A stretch of 64,000 bases of DNA from Paraherbaspirillum soli. GTDB lineage: Bacteria; Pseudomonadota; Gammaproteobacteria; Burkholderiales; Burkholderiaceae_D. The stretch lies in the NCBI RefSeq assembly GCF_042654985.1, contig NZ_JBHSMT010000031.1:62001-126000 (forward strand), given 5' to 3'. Made by a program: the position numbers and the translations under genes. Of this stretch, positions 31,005-39,788 are shown one piece after another. Each line of letters starts with the position of its first letter. Position 1 is the first letter of the stretch. Below the pieces are notes generated by a model. That model saw only the letters and a list, made by a program, of their open reading frames with translations. It ran no database searches and had not been told where the DNA came from.

Positions 31005-31036
31005 CACGCCACCTTCGATTTCAAACAGGTTTTATT

Positions 31037-32026
31037 TTGTCCGCCGCTGCCAATACTTCGCCCCAAAAATTCATGATGCAACCGATCGCGGCCGACATGG
31101 AAGCGGTCAATGCGGTGATTCGCCTGCAATTGCATTCGGAAGTTCCACTGGTCAACCAGATTGCCGAATACATCATCAGCGCCGGCGGCAAACGCCTGCG
31201 TCCGGTGCTGGTGTTGTTGATGGCGCAAGCTTTCGGCTATCAGGGCACGCAGCATCATGAGCTGGCGACGGTGATCGAATTCATTCACACCGCCACTCTG
31301 CTGCACGACGACGTGGTGGACGAGTCGTCGCTACGGCGCGGCCGGCAAACTGCCAACGCCCTGTTCGGCAATGCGGCTTCGGTACTGGTTGGCGACTTCC
31401 TGTATTCGCGTGCGTTCCAGATGATGGTGACGGTCGACAATGCGCGCGTGATGCGCATCGTGGCCGATGCCACCAACGTCATCGCCGAAGGCGAAGTGCT
31501 GCAATTGCTGAATATGCACAACCCGGACGTCAGCGAAGAAAATTACCTGCAAGTGATCCGTTCCAAGACCGCCAAACTGTTTGAAGCGGCGGCACAGCTC
31601 GGCGCCTTGATCGCCGGCGCCGACAACCACGCGATTGAAGCAGCGGGCGAATACGGCCGCTCGCTCGGCACCGCGTTCCAGTTGATCGACGACGTCCTGG
31701 ATTACTCCGGCAATGCCAACGACATCGGCAAGAACGTCGGCGACGACCTGCGCGAAGGCAAACCGACCCTGCCGCTGATTTACCTGATGGAGCACGGCAC
31801 TGCCGAGCAACGGGAACTGGTGCGCAGCTGCATCGAAAATGGCGACGAAAAGCATTTCGATGAAATCCTGGCCGCCATCACCAGTTCCGGGGCTCTCGAC
31901 TACACCCGGCACGAGGCCGAGAAATCCGCGCAACGCGCGGCCGCGGCAATAGCAGGACTGCCAAATAGTCAGTTTAAAGATTCTTTGCTACAATTATCGG
32001 CCTTCGCAGTAGATCGAAATCACTGA
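31037..32026 (+). CDS. ispB: Octaprenyl (polyprenyl) diphosphate synthase
   Basis: Builds the side chain of ubiquinone by adding isopentenyl units to farnesyl diphosphate. The 329 residues carry both Asp-rich motifs: DDVVD at 91-95 and DDVLD at 217-221, each binding Mg-diphosphate. GGKRLRP at about 50-56 binds isopentenyl diphosphate. The start shown is TTG 31037 (MSAAANTSPQ...), matching family N-termini; an ATG at 31073 is an alternative. Chain length (C40) is inferred from family resemblance. Confidence 0.93.
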   Translation: MSAAANTSPQKFMMQPIAADMEAVNAVIRLQLHSEVPLVNQIAEYIISAGGKRLRPVLVLLMAQAFGYQGTQHHELATVIEFIHTATLLHDDVVDESSLRRGRQTANALFGNAASVLVGDFLYSRAFQMMVTVDNARVMRIVADATNVIAEGEVLQLLNMHNPDVSEENYLQVIRSKTAKLFEAAAQLGALIAGADNHAIEAAGEYGRSLGTAFQLIDDVLDYSGNANDIGKNVGDDLREGKPTLPLIYLMEHGTAEQRELVRSCIENGDEKHFDEILAAITSSGALDYTRHEAEKSAQRAAAAIAGLPNSQFKDSLLQLSAFAVDRNH

Positions 32027-32103
32027 GAATTTAATCGAATCTGTTCAATATCCGTGACGAATCAGCATCACTGATCCTCGCCTAAGATATTGGACAGCTT
32101 GAT

Positions 32104-32180
32104 CGGGGTGTAGCTTAGCCTGGTAGAGCGCTACGTTCGGGACGTAGAGGCCGGAGGTTCGAATCCTCTCACCCCGACCA
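32104..32180 (+). tRNA. tRNA-Pro (CGG)
   Basis: A 77-base cloverleaf with encoded CCA. The acceptor stem CGGGGTG pairs with CACCCCG, the D arm is AGCTTAGCCTGGTAGAGC, the anticodon stem-loop CTACGTTCGGGACGTAG carries CGG, and the T loop is GTTCGAATC. The C1-G72 pair is typical of bacterial tRNA-Pro. Confidence 0.97.
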
Positions 32181-32239
32181 CATCGGGACGATTCCAGCGA
32201 TTTTGATTCTTATAACCACTCTCTCTTTGCGGTGACCCT

Positions 32240-33523
32240 TTGGATGCCGTGCCCCTATGGGTGCAGATTCTTGCACTAGCTTTACTCATCTTTTTGTCGG
32301 CTTTTTTTGCGATGGCGGAAACCGCCCTGATCGCGGCCAACCGTCATCGCCTGCGCCATCTTGCCAAGCGCGGCAGCAAATCCGCCATCACCACCCTGTG
32401 GCTGCTGGAGCGTACCGATAAGCTGCTATCGCTGATCCTGATCGTCAATACCTTGGTGAATGCCTTGGCCACCGCGCTGGTGACCGCACTCGCCATCACG
32501 GCGTTCGGCAATCACCAGGAAGTGATCACCATCGCGACCGCAGCGGTGGCTTTCCTGCTGATCGTATTTGCCGAGATCACACCCAAGGTGATTGGCGCCA
32601 CCTATCCGGAACGGATCGCGCTGCCCACCAGTTTCGTCTTGAAGCCATTGATGGCGCTGGCCAAGCCGGTCATCTGGTTCGTCAATTTGTTCGTGTCGGC
32701 GATCCTGAAGATCCTGCATATTAAAACCGGTCAGAACGCGCATGAGCAACGGGTGTCGCCGGAAGAACTGCGCTCGATCGTGCTGGAAGGCGGCAACTTC
32801 ATGCCGCAAAAGCACAAAAGTATTTTGCTGAATCTGTTCGACCTGGAAAAAATCTCGGTGGAAGATGTGATGACGCCCCGGGCCCAGGTGGAAGCGCTGA
32901 ATCTATCGGTGTCTGTGGATGAAGTGAAACATCAGTTGACCACCTGTTATCACAACAAATTGCCGGTGTATGAAGGTGAAATCAACCAGATCGTCGGTAT
33001 TTTGCACGTCCGCAAAGCAATGGCGCTGCTGAACCAGGAGGCCGAACTCACCATCGAGCATTTCCGTGAATTGCTTAGCCCACCGTACTTCATCCCGGAA
33101 GACACCGACGTTTTCACGCAATTGCAATATTTCCAGGAGAACCATGAACGGCTCGGCATCATCGTCGACGAGTACGGCGAAGTGCAAGGACTGGTGACGC
33201 TGGAGGACATCATTGAAGAAATGATCGGCGAATTCACCACTTCCAAACCGGGTGCGGCACGCGCCGACAGTTTTGTGTGGGATGCACAGGGCCAGTGCCT
33301 GCTGGAAGGTGCGACCACATTACGGGAAATCAATAAACGGCTCAGCCTGAATTTCCCGTTGGACGGCCCCAAAACCCTGAATGGCTTGTTGCTCGAATGG
33401 CTACAAGACATCCCCGAAAACAGCGTCAGCCTGAAAATCGCCGGCTGCATCATAGAAATCGTACAGGTGCAGAATCAGGCGATCAAGGTTGCCAAATTGT
33501 TTAGGCCAGGCAGGCAATTGTGA
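32240..33523 (+). CDS. CNNM/DUF21 + CBS domain membrane protein (HlyC/CorC family)
   Basis: A 427-residue inner-membrane protein. The N-terminal DUF21/CNNM domain (about 1-180) has three or four transmembrane segments (LALLIFLSAFFAMAETALIAA first). Two CBS motifs follow (about 205-330; VMTPRAQVEAL and EYGEVQGLVTLEDIIEE), then the C-terminal CorC_HlyC domain (about 345-425). Family members take part in Mg2+/Co2+ homeostasis; the exact role here is not certain. The start shown is TTG 32240 (MDAVPLWVQ), with a weak ribosome-binding site. It follows tRNA-Pro by 59 bases and may share its transcript. Confidence 0.88.
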   Translation: MDAVPLWVQILALALLIFLSAFFAMAETALIAANRHRLRHLAKRGSKSAITTLWLLERTDKLLSLILIVNTLVNALATALVTALAITAFGNHQEVITIATAAVAFLLIVFAEITPKVIGATYPERIALPTSFVLKPLMALAKPVIWFVNLFVSAILKILHIKTGQNAHEQRVSPEELRSIVLEGGNFMPQKHKSILLNLFDLEKISVEDVMTPRAQVEALNLSVSVDEVKHQLTTCYHNKLPVYEGEINQIVGILHVRKAMALLNQEAELTIEHFRELLSPPYFIPEDTDVFTQLQYFQENHERLGIIVDEYGEVQGLVTLEDIIEEMIGEFTTSKPGAARADSFVWDAQGQCLLEGATTLREINKRLSLNFPLDGPKTLNGLLLEWLQDIPENSVSLKIAGCIIEIVQVQNQAIKVAKLFRPGRQL

Positions 33524-33647
33524 TTTTTATGCTGCCATATGGCAATTTTTGAGACACAATTCCCACAAATCCTTTACAAACGAGTTTCTCCTGATGCATC
33601 ATCTAACGGTTTGAATGGTTCCGCACATCTTTTGGCATTGATCCCTT

Positions 33648-35372
33648 ATGGCTGCAGTCTTCCCTAACGCTAGTCCCAGCAGTCCGATGTCAGGGCTGGC
33701 CCGTGCATTGTTGCAAGCAGGTCGCGTGTCTGCCGTGCAGATCGAGGCGTTAAACAAGAAATCCAGTTCCGAGCAAACGCCGTTTATCGACGCCTTGCTC
33801 AGCAGTGGCCATCTTGATGCGCGCTCGCTCGCCGTATTTTGCGCCGAGACCTTCGGCTATCCACAGCTCGACCTGAGCGTTCTCAATTTGAGCACGCTGC
33901 CGGAAAAAGCAATCGACATCAAGTTGATGGAAAGCCAGTCGGTGCTGGCACTGGCCAAGCGCGGCAACAAGATTTATGTCGCCTTTTCCGACCCGACCAA
34001 TACGCAGGCGCTGGATCAGATCAAGTTTCAAACCGAATTGACGGTCGAGCCGGTGATTGTCGAACATCCGGTCCTGTTAAAACAGATTCAGAAACTGGCG
34101 AAAACGTCCGAGCAAAGCCTCAATGAACTGGCCGGCGACGAAGAGGACATCAACTTTGTCGAAGAAGATGTCGCTCTCGCCAACGATCCCGCCGCCAATG
34201 ACGTCGACGATGCGCCGGTAGTCCGCTTTTTGCAAAAGATCCTGACCGATGCGATCAATCAAGGCGCATCCGACTTGCACTTTGAACCGTTCGAAAAATT
34301 TTACCGAATTCGCTTCCGGGTTGACGGCGTCTTGAAAGACATGGCGCAGCCGCCGCTGGCAATCAAGGAAAAGCTGGCCTCGCGCATCAAGGTGATCTCG
34401 AAGCTCGACATCTCCGAAAAGCGGATCCCGCAAGACGGCCGGATGCGGCTGGCCGTGTCCAAGACCCGCGCAATCGACTTCCGGGTCAGCACCTTGCCGA
34501 CCTTGTTTGGCGAAAAGATCGTCATGCGTATTCTGGACCCAAGCCAGGCGCAAATGGGGATCGACGCCCTCGGCTATGACCAGGATCAAAAAGAGATTTT
34601 GCTGGAGGCAATCCAGCGTCCGTACGGCATGGTGCTGGTAACCGGCCCGACCGGCTCCGGTAAAACCGTGTCCTTGTATACCTGCCTGAACATCCTGAAT
34701 CAGCCCGGCATCAATATTTCAACCGCTGAAGATCCGGCCGAAATCAATTTACCCGGTGTCAATCAGGTCAATGTCAACGACCGCGCCGGCCTGACTTTCC
34801 CGGTAGCGCTGAAAGCTTTCCTGCGGCAGGATCCCGACATCATCATGGTCGGTGAAATTCGCGACCTGGAAACTGCCGACATTGCAATCAAGGCGGCGCA
34901 AACCGGGCATATGGTGTTTTCCACGCTGCACACCAACGATGCCCCGTCGACGCTTACGCGCCTGATGAACATGGGCGTAGCGCCCTTCAATATCGCCTCG
35001 TCGGTGGTGCTGATTACCGCTCAGCGGCTGGCGCGCCGGCTGTGCAGCTGCAAACAACCTATTTCGATTCAAGAAGAGGCATTGCTTGAGGCCGGCTTCA
35101 CCGACGACGATCTTGACGGCACCTGGATGCCTTACAAGCCGGTCGGCTGCGAACGCTGCAACGGCAACGGCTACAAGGGCCGGGTCGGTATCTATCAGAT
35201 CATGCCGATTACCGAAGAAATAGAACGGATTATCCTGGCGCATGGCACCGCGCTGGAAATTGAAGCCCAGGCAAAGCGTGAAGGCGTCAACACCTTGCGC
35301 GAGTCGGGACTGAAGAAAGTTAAACAAGGGTTGACCAGCCTCGAAGAAGTGCTCGGTTGCACCAACATCTAA
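33648..35372 (+). CDS. pilB: Type IV pilus assembly ATPase PilB
   Basis: Hexameric ATPase powering pilus extension. The 574 residues hold an N-terminal MshEN/GSPII_E-type domain (about 10-160) and the ATPase core with Walker A GPTGSGKT at about 332-339, an Asp box (IIMVGEIRDLETADIA) and a His box (STLHTNDAPST). Tetracysteine zinc-binding pairs (CSCKQP, CERCNGNGY) lie between about 465 and 510. It is first in pilB-pilC-pilD, 17 bases ahead of pilC. No pilin gene is in the window. Confidence 0.96.
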   Translation: MAAVFPNASPSSPMSGLARALLQAGRVSAVQIEALNKKSSSEQTPFIDALLSSGHLDARSLAVFCAETFGYPQLDLSVLNLSTLPEKAIDIKLMESQSVLALAKRGNKIYVAFSDPTNTQALDQIKFQTELTVEPVIVEHPVLLKQIQKLAKTSEQSLNELAGDEEDINFVEEDVALANDPAANDVDDAPVVRFLQKILTDAINQGASDLHFEPFEKFYRIRFRVDGVLKDMAQPPLAIKEKLASRIKVISKLDISEKRIPQDGRMRLAVSKTRAIDFRVSTLPTLFGEKIVMRILDPSQAQMGIDALGYDQDQKEILLEAIQRPYGMVLVTGPTGSGKTVSLYTCLNILNQPGINISTAEDPAEINLPGVNQVNVNDRAGLTFPVALKAFLRQDPDIIMVGEIRDLETADIAIKAAQTGHMVFSTLHTNDAPSTLTRLMNMGVAPFNIASSVVLITAQRLARRLCSCKQPISIQEEALLEAGFTDDDLDGTWMPYKPVGCERCNGNGYKGRVGIYQIMPITEEIERIILAHGTALEIEAQAKREGVNTLRESGLKKVKQGLTSLEEVLGCTNI

Positions 35373-35389
35373 TAACAGGGGAATAGTTC

Positions 35390-36622
35390 ATGGCAACTGC
35401 CGCACGCAATCTAACCAGCGCACGCCAAGTCAAGGAGTTCGTCTATATCTGGGAAGGTAAAGACAAGAAGGGTAAAGTGGTACGCGGCGAGCTGCGGGCC
35501 GGCAGCGAGACCGTGGTCAACGTCACCATGCGTCGCCAGGGTATCCTGGTCACCAAGGTCAAAAAGAAGACTTTCCGAAGCGGCAAGAAGATTTCCGAGA
35601 AGGACGTCTCGCTGTTTACGCGTCAGCTGGCGACCATGATGAAGGCCGGCGTACCGCTATTGCAGTCGTTCGATATCGTCGCCAAAGGTCATGCCAATCC
35701 ATCCGTGTCAAAGCTGGTCAATGACATCCGGGGCGATGTTGAAACCGGTACCAGCTTGAGCCAGGCGTTCCGCAAATTCCCATTGTATTTCGACCCGTTG
35801 TTTTGCAATCTGGTCGGCGCCGGCGAACAGGCAGGTATTCTCGAAGACTTGCTGGAACGGCTCGCCATCTACAAGGAAAAAACCCTCGCCATCAAGAGCA
35901 AGATCAAGTCGGCCATGTTCTATCCGGTGTCGATTCTGGCCGTGGCGTTTGTCGTCACCGCGGTCATCATGATCTGGGTGGTGCCGGCGTTCAAGGAGGT
36001 TTTCAAGAGCTTCGGCGCCGATTTGCCGGGGCCGACGGTAGTCGTCATGAATATCTCGGATTTTGTCGTGGCCAACTGGTACATTATATTCGGCGGCCTG
36101 TTTGTTACCTTGTATTTCTTCTTCCAGTCCTGGAAGCGCTCGTTGAAAATGCAGCGCTTCATGGACCAATTGCTGTTGAAAGTGCCAGTCTTCGGTGAAG
36201 TCATCCGCAAGGCGACGATTGCACGCTGGACCCGTACCCTGGCGACCATGTTTGCCGCCGGTGTGCCTCTGGTCGAGTCGCTGGATTCTGTCGGCGGCGC
36301 TTCCGGCAATGCAGTCTATCTGGATGCGACCAAAAAAATTCAAGGCGAAGTCAGCACCGGCACCAGCTTGACGGCAGCGATGGAAAACGCCAACGTGTTC
36401 CCCAATATGGTGACGCAGATGGTTTCGATCGGCGAAGAGTCTGGCTCGCTGGATCAAATGCTGGGCAAGGTCGCCGACTTCTATGAAGCCGAAGTCGATG
36501 ACGCGGTGGCATCGCTGTCGAGTCTGATGGAGCCGATGATCATGGTGATTCTGGGTGTGCTGATCGGTGGCCTGGTGGTTGCAATGTACCTGCCAATCTT
36601 CAAACTGGGTTCGGTGGTCTGA
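35390..36622 (+). CDS. pilC: Type IV pilus inner membrane platform protein PilC
   Basis: Polytopic platform that couples PilB to pilin assembly. The 410-residue protein has two GspF/T2SSF repeats (about 75-200 and 280-400), each beginning with the FTRQLATMMKAGVPLLQSF or WTRTLATMFAAGVPLVESL pattern, and three transmembrane segments (about 180-205, 225-250, 385-405). Its stop overlaps the pilD start by one base (TGATG), so translation is coupled. Confidence 0.96.
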   Translation: MATAARNLTSARQVKEFVYIWEGKDKKGKVVRGELRAGSETVVNVTMRRQGILVTKVKKKTFRSGKKISEKDVSLFTRQLATMMKAGVPLLQSFDIVAKGHANPSVSKLVNDIRGDVETGTSLSQAFRKFPLYFDPLFCNLVGAGEQAGILEDLLERLAIYKEKTLAIKSKIKSAMFYPVSILAVAFVVTAVIMIWVVPAFKEVFKSFGADLPGPTVVVMNISDFVVANWYIIFGGLFVTLYFFFQSWKRSLKMQRFMDQLLLKVPVFGEVIRKATIARWTRTLATMFAAGVPLVESLDSVGGASGNAVYLDATKKIQGEVSTGTSLTAAMENANVFPNMVTQMVSIGEESGSLDQMLGKVADFYEAEVDDAVASLSSLMEPMIMVILGVLIGGLVVAMYLPIFKLGSVV

Positions 36623-37488
36623 TGCAAGATGGGATTTTGTTCCTGGCGGCGGGAAATCTGCTTCCCGCCGTTATTGCTGGTATTTTCGGTTTATTGGTCG
36701 GCAGTTTTTTGAATGTCGTGATTCATCGGCTGCCGCAAATGATGCAGCGCGAATCCGACAATTATGTCGCCCACGAAAGCGGCAAGCCATTGCCGCATAC
36801 CGATCGCTACAATCTCGTCGTTCCCCGTTCTGCCTGCCCGAAATGCCATCACCAGATTGGCGCGCTGGAGAATATTCCGGTACTGAGTTATCTGGTCCTG
36901 CGCGGCAAATGCATCGCCTGCAAAACGCCGATCTCGGCACGCTACCCCATCGTTGAAACGCTGACAGGCGTACTGTCGGCGTTTTTGATCTGGCATTTTG
37001 GCAGCGGCTGGGCCGGCTTGGCGACGCTGGTATTCGCCTATCTGCTGATCGCGATGACCTTTATCGACGCCGATACGCAATTGCTGCCGGACGACCTGAC
37101 GCTGCCCTTATTGTGGTGCGGCCTGCTGCTTAATTTATTCGGATTGTTCGTACCGCTGAGCGACGCCGTGATCGGCGCAGCGGCCGGCTACCTGGCGTTG
37201 TGGTCGATTTACTGGGTCTTCAAGCTGCTGACCGGCAAAGAAGGCATGGGTTACGGCGATTTCAAGCTGCTCGCAGCGCTGGGCGCCTGGCTGGGCTGGA
37301 AAATGCTCCCCATTATCATCCTGTTCTCGTCGCTGGTAGGGGCAGTGGTTGGGATTGCACTGATCGTCTTCACCCGCCGTGGGCGCGAAAAACCGATACC
37401 ATTTGGTCCTTATCTGGCTGCCTCCGGCATGCTGGCCCTACTTTATGGCAAACCGATCCTGGAAACTTATTTCAGCTTCGCTGTATAA
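36622..37488 (+). CDS. pilD: Prepilin leader peptidase / N-methyltransferase PilD
   Basis: Cleaves type IV prepilin leaders and N-methylates the new Phe. The 288-residue membrane protein has the bifunctional layout: a cytoplasmic domain with the zinc-binding Cys quartet at 72, 75, 97 and 100 (CPKC, CIAC), then about seven transmembrane helices with catalytic Asp residues in FIDADTQLLPDD and GMGYGDFK. It overlaps pilC by one base and is six bases from coaE. Confidence 0.96.
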   Translation: MQDGILFLAAGNLLPAVIAGIFGLLVGSFLNVVIHRLPQMMQRESDNYVAHESGKPLPHTDRYNLVVPRSACPKCHHQIGALENIPVLSYLVLRGKCIACKTPISARYPIVETLTGVLSAFLIWHFGSGWAGLATLVFAYLLIAMTFIDADTQLLPDDLTLPLLWCGLLLNLFGLFVPLSDAVIGAAAGYLALWSIYWVFKLLTGKEGMGYGDFKLLAALGAWLGWKMLPIIILFSSLVGAVVGIALIVFTRRGREKPIPFGPYLAASGMLALLYGKPILETYFSFAV

Positions 37489-37494
37489 GCCTGT

Positions 37495-38136
37495 ATGAAC
37501 CCGCACGATGTCGCTCATCAACGCCAAGCAAATCATCGCTTCTCAGTCGGCCTGACCGGCGGCATCGGCAGCGGGAAAACCACGGTCGCTAACATGTTTG
37601 CCGAACGCGGCGCGGCGGTCATCGACACCGACGCCATTGCCCACCAATTAACCGCTGCGGACGGTATCGCGATTGCCCCGATCCGGGCCGAATTCGGGGA
37701 TGCTTTCATCACCACAAGCGGCGCCATGGATCGCGCCAAAATGCGCGCCCACGTATTTTCCGACCCGACCGCCAAGCAACGCCTGGAAGCGATTTTACAT
37801 CCGTTGATTCGGACCGAAACCATGCATGCAGCCGCACAAGCTAGCGGCCTGTATCTGCTATTCGTGGTACCGCTACTGGTCGAGTCCGGCACCTGGAAAC
37901 AACGCGTGGACCGCATCTTGGTAGTTGATTGCGATGAGCAGGTCCAGATCCGCCGGGTGATGCAACGCAATGCCCTGAGCGAGCCGCAAGTGCGCGCCAT
38001 CATGGCGACACAGGCCTCAAGACAGCAACGCTTGCAGGCAGCCGATGACATCATTCTCAATGACAGCGATCCCGCGACGCTGGTGCCGCAAGTGGAACGA
38101 CTACACGCGCTATATGCGTCACTCAATCAGCCCTGA
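37495..38136 (+). CDS. coaE: Dephospho-CoA kinase
   Basis: Last step of coenzyme A synthesis: phosphorylates the 3'-OH of dephospho-CoA. The 213 residues contain the P-loop GLTGGIGSGKTTV (about 19-31) and DTDAIAHQL, which binds substrate. The pilD-coaE-zapD-yacG order is classical in proteobacteria. A 24-codon frame (38114-38188) overlaps its end but is not convincing as a gene. Confidence 0.95.
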   Translation: MNPHDVAHQRQANHRFSVGLTGGIGSGKTTVANMFAERGAAVIDTDAIAHQLTAADGIAIAPIRAEFGDAFITTSGAMDRAKMRAHVFSDPTAKQRLEAILHPLIRTETMHAAAQASGLYLLFVVPLLVESGTWKQRVDRILVVDCDEQVQIRRVMQRNALSEPQVRAIMATQASRQQRLQAADDIILNDSDPATLVPQVERLHALYASLNQP

Positions 38137-38283
38137 CGAACAGCTCGACAGCTTGCTTGAAGACGGCAAACCGGTTCGCGCTGCCTAAGGCAACAGGCCC
38201 TAAACATAAGGGGCATTTGTAATTTCCCTGCGCATGGTTCAGAATCACAGCTTGTCTGGCTCAAATCATTAAGGGATGTCACT

Positions 38284-39039
38284 TTGATTGTCTACGAATA
38301 TCCTTTCAACGAGCGCATTCGCACCTTGTTGCGGCTGGAAGACCTGCACGAGAAATTCATTTTCTTTGTGCAGCAGGAAAGCCCGCTCCAACACCATGTC
38401 GCGCTGTCCACCATTTTCGAAATGCTGGAAGTTGCCGGACGCGCCGATTTGAAGTCCGACCTGCTGCAAGAACTGGAACGGCAACGGCAAACCCTGCTTG
38501 GCTTCAAATCCAATCCGAATGTGGCGCCGGAAATGCTGGACGCCATACTTCAGGAGCTGGACCGGATCAGCGCCGCGCTGATGGCGACGCAAGGGAAGAC
38601 CGGCCAGAACATCCGCGAAAACGAATGGTTGATGAGCATCCGCGGGCGCACCATCATCCCGGGCGGCGCTTGCGAATTCGACTTGCCATCCTATTACGCC
38701 TGGCAACAGCACTCCGCGGAACGACGTTATGCCGATATCGTCGGCTGGTTCGAACCGCTGGCGCCATTATTCGACGCGATCGGCATCGTGCTGCGGCTGT
38801 TACGCGAAACCGGCAATTCCGTCAAAATAAACGCGCAAAACGGCAGTTACCAGCAAATGCTGCAAGGCAAGTCATATCAGATGCTGCGCTTGATCATCGA
38901 CAACCAACTCGCGGCAATCCCGGAAATATCCGCCAATAAGTACATGCTTTGGGTACGTTTCACTTCGCAGGGTGGCGACCTCAAACCGAAGGCATACGAA
39001 GGCGATGTGCCGTTCGAGCTGACCCTGTGTAATTTTTAA
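38284..39039 (+). CDS. zapD: Cell division protein ZapD
   Basis: Cytoplasmic FtsZ-bundling protein that supports the Z ring. The 251 residues begin IVYEYPFNERIRTLLRLEDL, the family hallmark, with helical bundle and beta domains following. The start is TTG 38284, six bases after AAGGGA (38272-38277); no ATG alternative keeps the conserved N-terminus. It is 23 bases ahead of yacG. Confidence 0.95.
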   Translation: MIVYEYPFNERIRTLLRLEDLHEKFIFFVQQESPLQHHVALSTIFEMLEVAGRADLKSDLLQELERQRQTLLGFKSNPNVAPEMLDAILQELDRISAALMATQGKTGQNIRENEWLMSIRGRTIIPGGACEFDLPSYYAWQQHSAERRYADIVGWFEPLAPLFDAIGIVLRLLRETGNSVKINAQNGSYQQMLQGKSYQMLRLIIDNQLAAIPEISANKYMLWVRFTSQGGDLKPKAYEGDVPFELTLCNF

Positions 39040-39062
39040 CCAGATTTTTGAATGATTTTTGT

Positions 39063-39248
39063 ATGACTACCACTGTCGATTGCCCGACCTGCGGCAAAAA
39101 AGTTGAATGGATTGCGGCCAACAAGTTCAGGCCGTTTTGCTCGGAACGATGCAAGCAGATTGATTTAGGTGCCTGGGCTGAAGAGAAATACACGATCCCG
39201 GCAGTCAACCCGCCGGACGATATTGACGATGATAGCAAAGTGCCGTAA
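39063..39248 (+). CDS. yacG: DNA gyrase inhibitor YacG (zinc finger)
   Basis: A 61-residue zinc protein. The four ligands are in CPTCGKKVEW near the N-terminus and FCSERCKQIDLGAWAEEKY. E. coli YacG binds GyrB and blocks DNA binding by gyrase. ATG 39063 (MTTTVDCPTC) is preferred over 39048 because the zinc finger normally starts within a few residues. Last gene of the pilB-yacG run; it converges on the Nudix gene. Confidence 0.94.
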   Translation: MTTTVDCPTCGKKVEWIAANKFRPFCSERCKQIDLGAWAEEKYTIPAVNPPDDIDDDSKVP

Positions 39249-39301
39249 GAGCCCGTTCACATTGGGCGACGCTGATTCGCCTCGGCTCGGATGCAATAGG
39301 A

Positions 39302-39736
39302 TCAGGCCGCCAATCCGATTTCACTACGCAATTCATCCAGCCATTCAATCATAGGAATCGCCGCCGGCAATAGCGGCTCAACGCCGACACTGCCTTGCCA
39401 GGCGAAAGCCTGCCCTTCCAGGCTCTGCGGTTCGCCGCGCCATTCGCGACAGATGTAAATATGCAATCGCACGTGAGCATGCGCATACTGATGCTCAATC
39501 CCGCACCAGGGCTCGGCGGAAGCGATTTCGACCCCCAACTCTTCCAGCAACTCGCGCTTTAAAGCGTCGAAAAACGATTCTCCCGGCTCGACCTTACCAC
39601 CGGGGAACTCCCAATACCCAGCCATCGGCTTGCCAGCAGGCCGCTGCCCAAGCAGCACGTCGCCGTTCGGCTTCATCAGAATGCCGACCGCGACATTCAC
39701 CGGGGAGGCGATCGGGGAATTGGATGTTGTGCTCAT
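39302..39736 (-). CDS. MutT-type Nudix hydrolase (8-oxo-dGTP diphosphatase-like)
   Basis: A 144-residue Nudix protein with the box GGKVEPGESFFDALKRELLEELG (about 44-66) preceded by MAGYWEFP, as in MutT, which sanitises 8-oxo-dGTP. ATG 39736 (MSTTSNSPIASPVNVAVGIL) is used; the frame runs on to 40075 but that part is antisense-frame noise over the ATPase gene. It follows the DUF815 ATPase by 52 bases. Substrate assignment rests on family likeness only. Confidence 0.9.
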   Translation of the reverse strand: MSTTSNSPIASPVNVAVGILMKPNGDVLLGQRPAGKPMAGYWEFPGGKVEPGESFFDALKRELLEELGVEIASAEPWCGIEHQYAHAHVRLHIYICREWRGEPQSLEGQAFAWQGSVGVEPLLPAAIPMIEWLDELRSEIGLAA

Positions 39737-39788
39737 ACTTGAATGGAGACGATGCTTAAAGAGTGGGAGGGAAGCCCGCAAGGGCGCA

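Larger units (their letters stand above)
30661..31036. other. Repeat-bearing spacer between tex and ispB
   Basis: No credible gene. It contains the inverted-repeat element at 30818-30985, the overlapping 22-base palindrome at 30973-30994 and a TATAAT at 30999-31004 ahead of ispB. The first 150 bases show nothing I can assign. Confidence 0.7.

Noticed and set aside
33533..33544. TGCCATATGGCA palindrome followed by T-rich sequence, as a terminator of the CNNM/CBS gene
   Set aside because: A perfect 12-base palindrome has no loop, so it cannot form a normal terminator hairpin; kept only as a possible protein site.
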